DNA from: Brevibacillus laterosporus
GTDB taxonomy: Bacteria; Bacillota; Bacilli; Brevibacillales; Brevibacillaceae
Length of the DNA: 64,000 bases
Direction of reading: 5' to 3'
Assembly (NCBI GenBank): GCA_007833815.1
Contig: CP033464.1
Location: 1,683,501 to 1,747,500 of the forward strand
Position 1 is the stretch's first letter. Each line of letters starts with the position of its first letter. The notes under the pieces are model-generated. The model was given only the letters and a program-made list of their open reading frames with translations. It was not told the DNA's origin and did not search any database. Below, one piece after another: positions 62,530-64,000 of this stretch. Position numbers and translations under genes: made by a program.

Positions 62530-63219
62530 ATGAGGAGGGAAACGTTCTTGGAACAACAGTCATTTGATGAGGTATTGCAAGTCTTTTTGGAAGAGAATAA
62601 AACGGATGATCAAATGACGGAGAAACAACGCAGCATTATGCAAGCAGCGGTCAAGTTATTTGCCTCCAAAGGTTTTCATGCAAGCTCCACAGCGGAAATC
62701 GCCAAAGAAGCAGGAGTAGCGGAAGGCACGATCTTTCGTCATTATAAATCAAAAAAAGATATCTTAATTGCTGTCGTAGCACCGATCATTATCAAGTTTG
62801 CTAAACCCTATATTTTTAAAGATGTTTATAAAATAGTGGGGAATGGAGCTGAAAAACCGATTGCCGAATTATTAACGGAGCTCATTAAGAATCGGTTTGA
62901 GTTGCTGGAGATGAATCAGAAGACCTTTCGAATTTTGCTTCAGGAAGCTTTTTTTCATGAAGAATTACGTGAGGTTTTGTTGCAATCGATTGTCAGAGAA
63001 CTAAAAGGTTTTGCTAAAATCGCTGTGGAACAGCGTATTGCTACAGGAGAATTGCGAGATTTACCACCAGAAATCGTGGTGCGCGTTTTAATCGCAAGCG
63101 TAGCAAGCATTTTGTTATTTAAGAACACAATTGATCCAGAAGAATATCGTTTGCATAGCGACGAAGAGCATATAAGGTATACGTTAGATATTTTGTTAAA
63201 CGGGTTGCTTCCACGCTAA
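62530..63219 (+). CDS. TetR-family regulator of the efflux operon
   Basis: A 229-residue regulator with TetR HTH at residues 35-80 (IMQAAVKLFASKGFHASSTAEIAKEAGVAEGTIFRHYKSKKDIL). It is 6 bases after the permease gene and very likely autoregulates the operon through the palindrome at 59364. ATG/TTG choice: the frame starts at an ATG at 62530; a TTG at 62548 (LEQQSFDEV) after GGAGGGAAACG is the better start by its ribosome site. Confidence 0.88.
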   Translation: MRRETFLEQQSFDEVLQVFLEENKTDDQMTEKQRSIMQAAVKLFASKGFHASSTAEIAKEAGVAEGTIFRHYKSKKDILIAVVAPIIIKFAKPYIFKDVYKIVGNGAEKPIAELLTELIKNRFELLEMNQKTFRILLQEAFFHEELREVLLQSIVRELKGFAKIAVEQRIATGELRDLPPEIVVRVLIASVASILLFKNTIDPEEYRLHSDEEHIRYTLDILLNGLLPR

Positions 63220-63243
63220 TCGGAAGTAAAGATTTAAAAAATA

Positions 63244-63276
63244 GACCTCCCTTAATCCAGAAAATCGGGGAGGTCT
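63244..63276 (+). terminator. Terminator of the efflux operon
   Basis: AGACCTCCC pairs with GGGAGGTCT around a 15-base loop and is followed by GTTCT; it lies between convergent genes. Confidence 0.7.
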
Positions 63277-63325
63277 GTTCTGCACTTAGTTATTTGAAGG
63301 GGCATCCGCGTTCTATCTATGAGCC

Positions 63326-64000
63326 TTATCTATCTTGCTTGGGCATATTTTTTCCCAAAGACAAAGTTGTATCTCGAAAGCGAGCGAATAAAAAACAACC
63401 AAGAATGACAATCAAGCTTCCGCATACCTGTAGCCAGGTCATCTGTTCGTTTAACAACAATAAGGCTAAGATCGCTGTAAAAACTGGATTAAAATTAAGA
63501 AACATCCCCGCAGTGGTGCCACCAAGCTGTTTAACCCCCATGTTCCATAGCACCATGCTAATAACGGTTGCAAAAACACTGATATACAATATGCCCCAGA
63601 TAAACTCAGCATTAAAATTAGTTATAGTGAAGCTGCTGAGATTAAAGGGCAACAGCATCATGACTCCAAAGAATCCAGAGTACAAAGTGGACATCAATGG
63701 AGAGACATCACGCATGGCCCATCTACCTGCCACGGAATAAAGCCCCCATGTAGCAACAGCTGCTAGCATCCAAAGGTCTCCCACATTAAAGCGAAGTGAC
63801 AACAGAGTATGCCAATCTCCTTTTGAAAGTACCAGTAGCACACCTGTAAAACAAAGAATCATAGAGCCTATCTGCAAGAACTTCATTTTCTCACGCAATA
63901 AAAGAAATGAAAAAATAGCAATTGATATTGGATTAAGTGTAGAGAGTAAGCCTACATTAGTGGCAGCAGTGTGTTCTAAGGCCCAAAACATAAATAAATT
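63326..64000 (-). CDS. EamA/DMT-family transporter, 5' end beyond window
   Basis: The minus frame is open to the window edge (at least 224 residues). The EamA domain features are visible: FWALEHTAATNVGLLSTLNPISIAIFSFLLLREKM for the end of the first EamA unit, and a second unit ending GGTTAGMFLNFNPVFTAILALLLLNEQMTWLQ. Family length is about 300, so roughly 80 N-terminal residues lie outside. Metabolite exporter, substrate unknown. Confidence 0.9.
   Translation of the reverse strand, partial: NLFMFWALEHTAATNVGLLSTLNPISIAIFSFLLLREKMKFLQIGSMILCFTGVLLVLSKGDWHTLLSLRFNVGDLWMLAAVATWGLYSVAGRWAMRDVSPLMSTLYSGFFGVMMLLPFNLSSFTITNFNAEFIWGILYISVFATVISMVLWNMGVKQLGGTTAGMFLNFNPVFTAILALLLLNEQMTWLQVCGSLIVILGCFLFARFRDTTLSLGKNMPKQDR

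Noticed and set aside
1-64000. CRISPR array, tRNA or rRNA genes, prophage, secondary-metabolite megasynthase
   Set aside because: No regularly spaced direct repeats, tRNA cloverleaf, rRNA, phage structural genes or NRPS/PKS modules were seen on reading the window; small tRNA genes could be missed without a covariance search.

Overview
The window looks like a chromosomal stretch of a spore-forming, motile Gram-positive of the Bacillales, most likely a Brevibacillus (inference from protein character). It has moderate-to-low GC and strong AGGAGG-type ribosome binding sites, and TTG or GTG starts are common. Other pointers are a SspK-like small spore protein, a DUF3905 protein, Bacillus-type YknXYZ, YtrA, YugN, YqkK and YlaF homologues, a sigma-54 (SigL) promoter and MotAB. 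No rRNA, tRNA, CRISPR array or prophage is visible. The DNA is mostly ordinary housekeeping and accessory chromosome.

Layout: 1-5 kb holds a Tat-exported PhoX-type phosphatase (partial), a GNAT enzyme, acetate kinase and pyridoxine kinase. 5.2-9.4 kb is a nitrous-oxide-reductase accessory cassette (NosD, NosL, an ABC permease and ATPase, and a YtkA-like lipoprotein) with no nosZ in view. 9.5-13.3 kb has a LOG-family nucleotidase, a MazG-like pyrophosphohydrolase and a Fur-box-controlled feoA-feoB-small Cys-rich protein operon. 13.4-19.7 kb carries an HD-GYP protein, VanW, an orphan micro-ORF, a NamZ-polysaccharide deacetylase fusion and the motAB stator genes. 19.7-22.4 kb is a decay zone: a 569-bp IS3-family relic sits inside the loop of the motB terminator, followed by a LysE exporter next to a ruined MocR-type regulator. 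22.4-26 kb contains small conserved and sporulation-related genes, an M50 protease and a secreted four-repeat protein. 26.2-29.4 kb is a yknXYZ-like MFP/ABC efflux operon.

29.6-42.5 kb carries pgi, a TPP-riboswitch-controlled thiO, secreted proteins, a GH18 hydrolase, YugN, NAD kinase, a Big_2 protein, a cyclase, an arylamine N-acetyltransferase, UppP and an RGG-extended CvfB. 42.6-51.3 kb has a cytochrome P450 with a divergent TetR and a shared palindrome, a DUF2600 terpene synthase, a YtrA-type GntR/ABC operon, and a winged-helix/TPR regulator next to an MFS transporter. 51.3-54.3 kb is a sigma-54 activator divergent from proline dehydrogenase, which has a good -24/-12 promoter and an upstream direct repeat. 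54.8-64 kb has small enzymes, a DHA2 drug exporter, an aspartate/glutamate racemase, an MFP-ABC-TetR efflux operon with a clear promoter and operator, and a partial EamA transporter at the right edge.

The most distinctive items are the secreted 22-residue repeat protein (25.6-26.0 kb), the NamZ-deacetylase fusion, the nosZ-less nos accessory cassette, the IS relic that splits a terminator together with a related solo palindrome at 37.1 kb, and the sigma-54 proline dehydrogenase module. I did not find a clearly new defence system or biosynthetic cluster.
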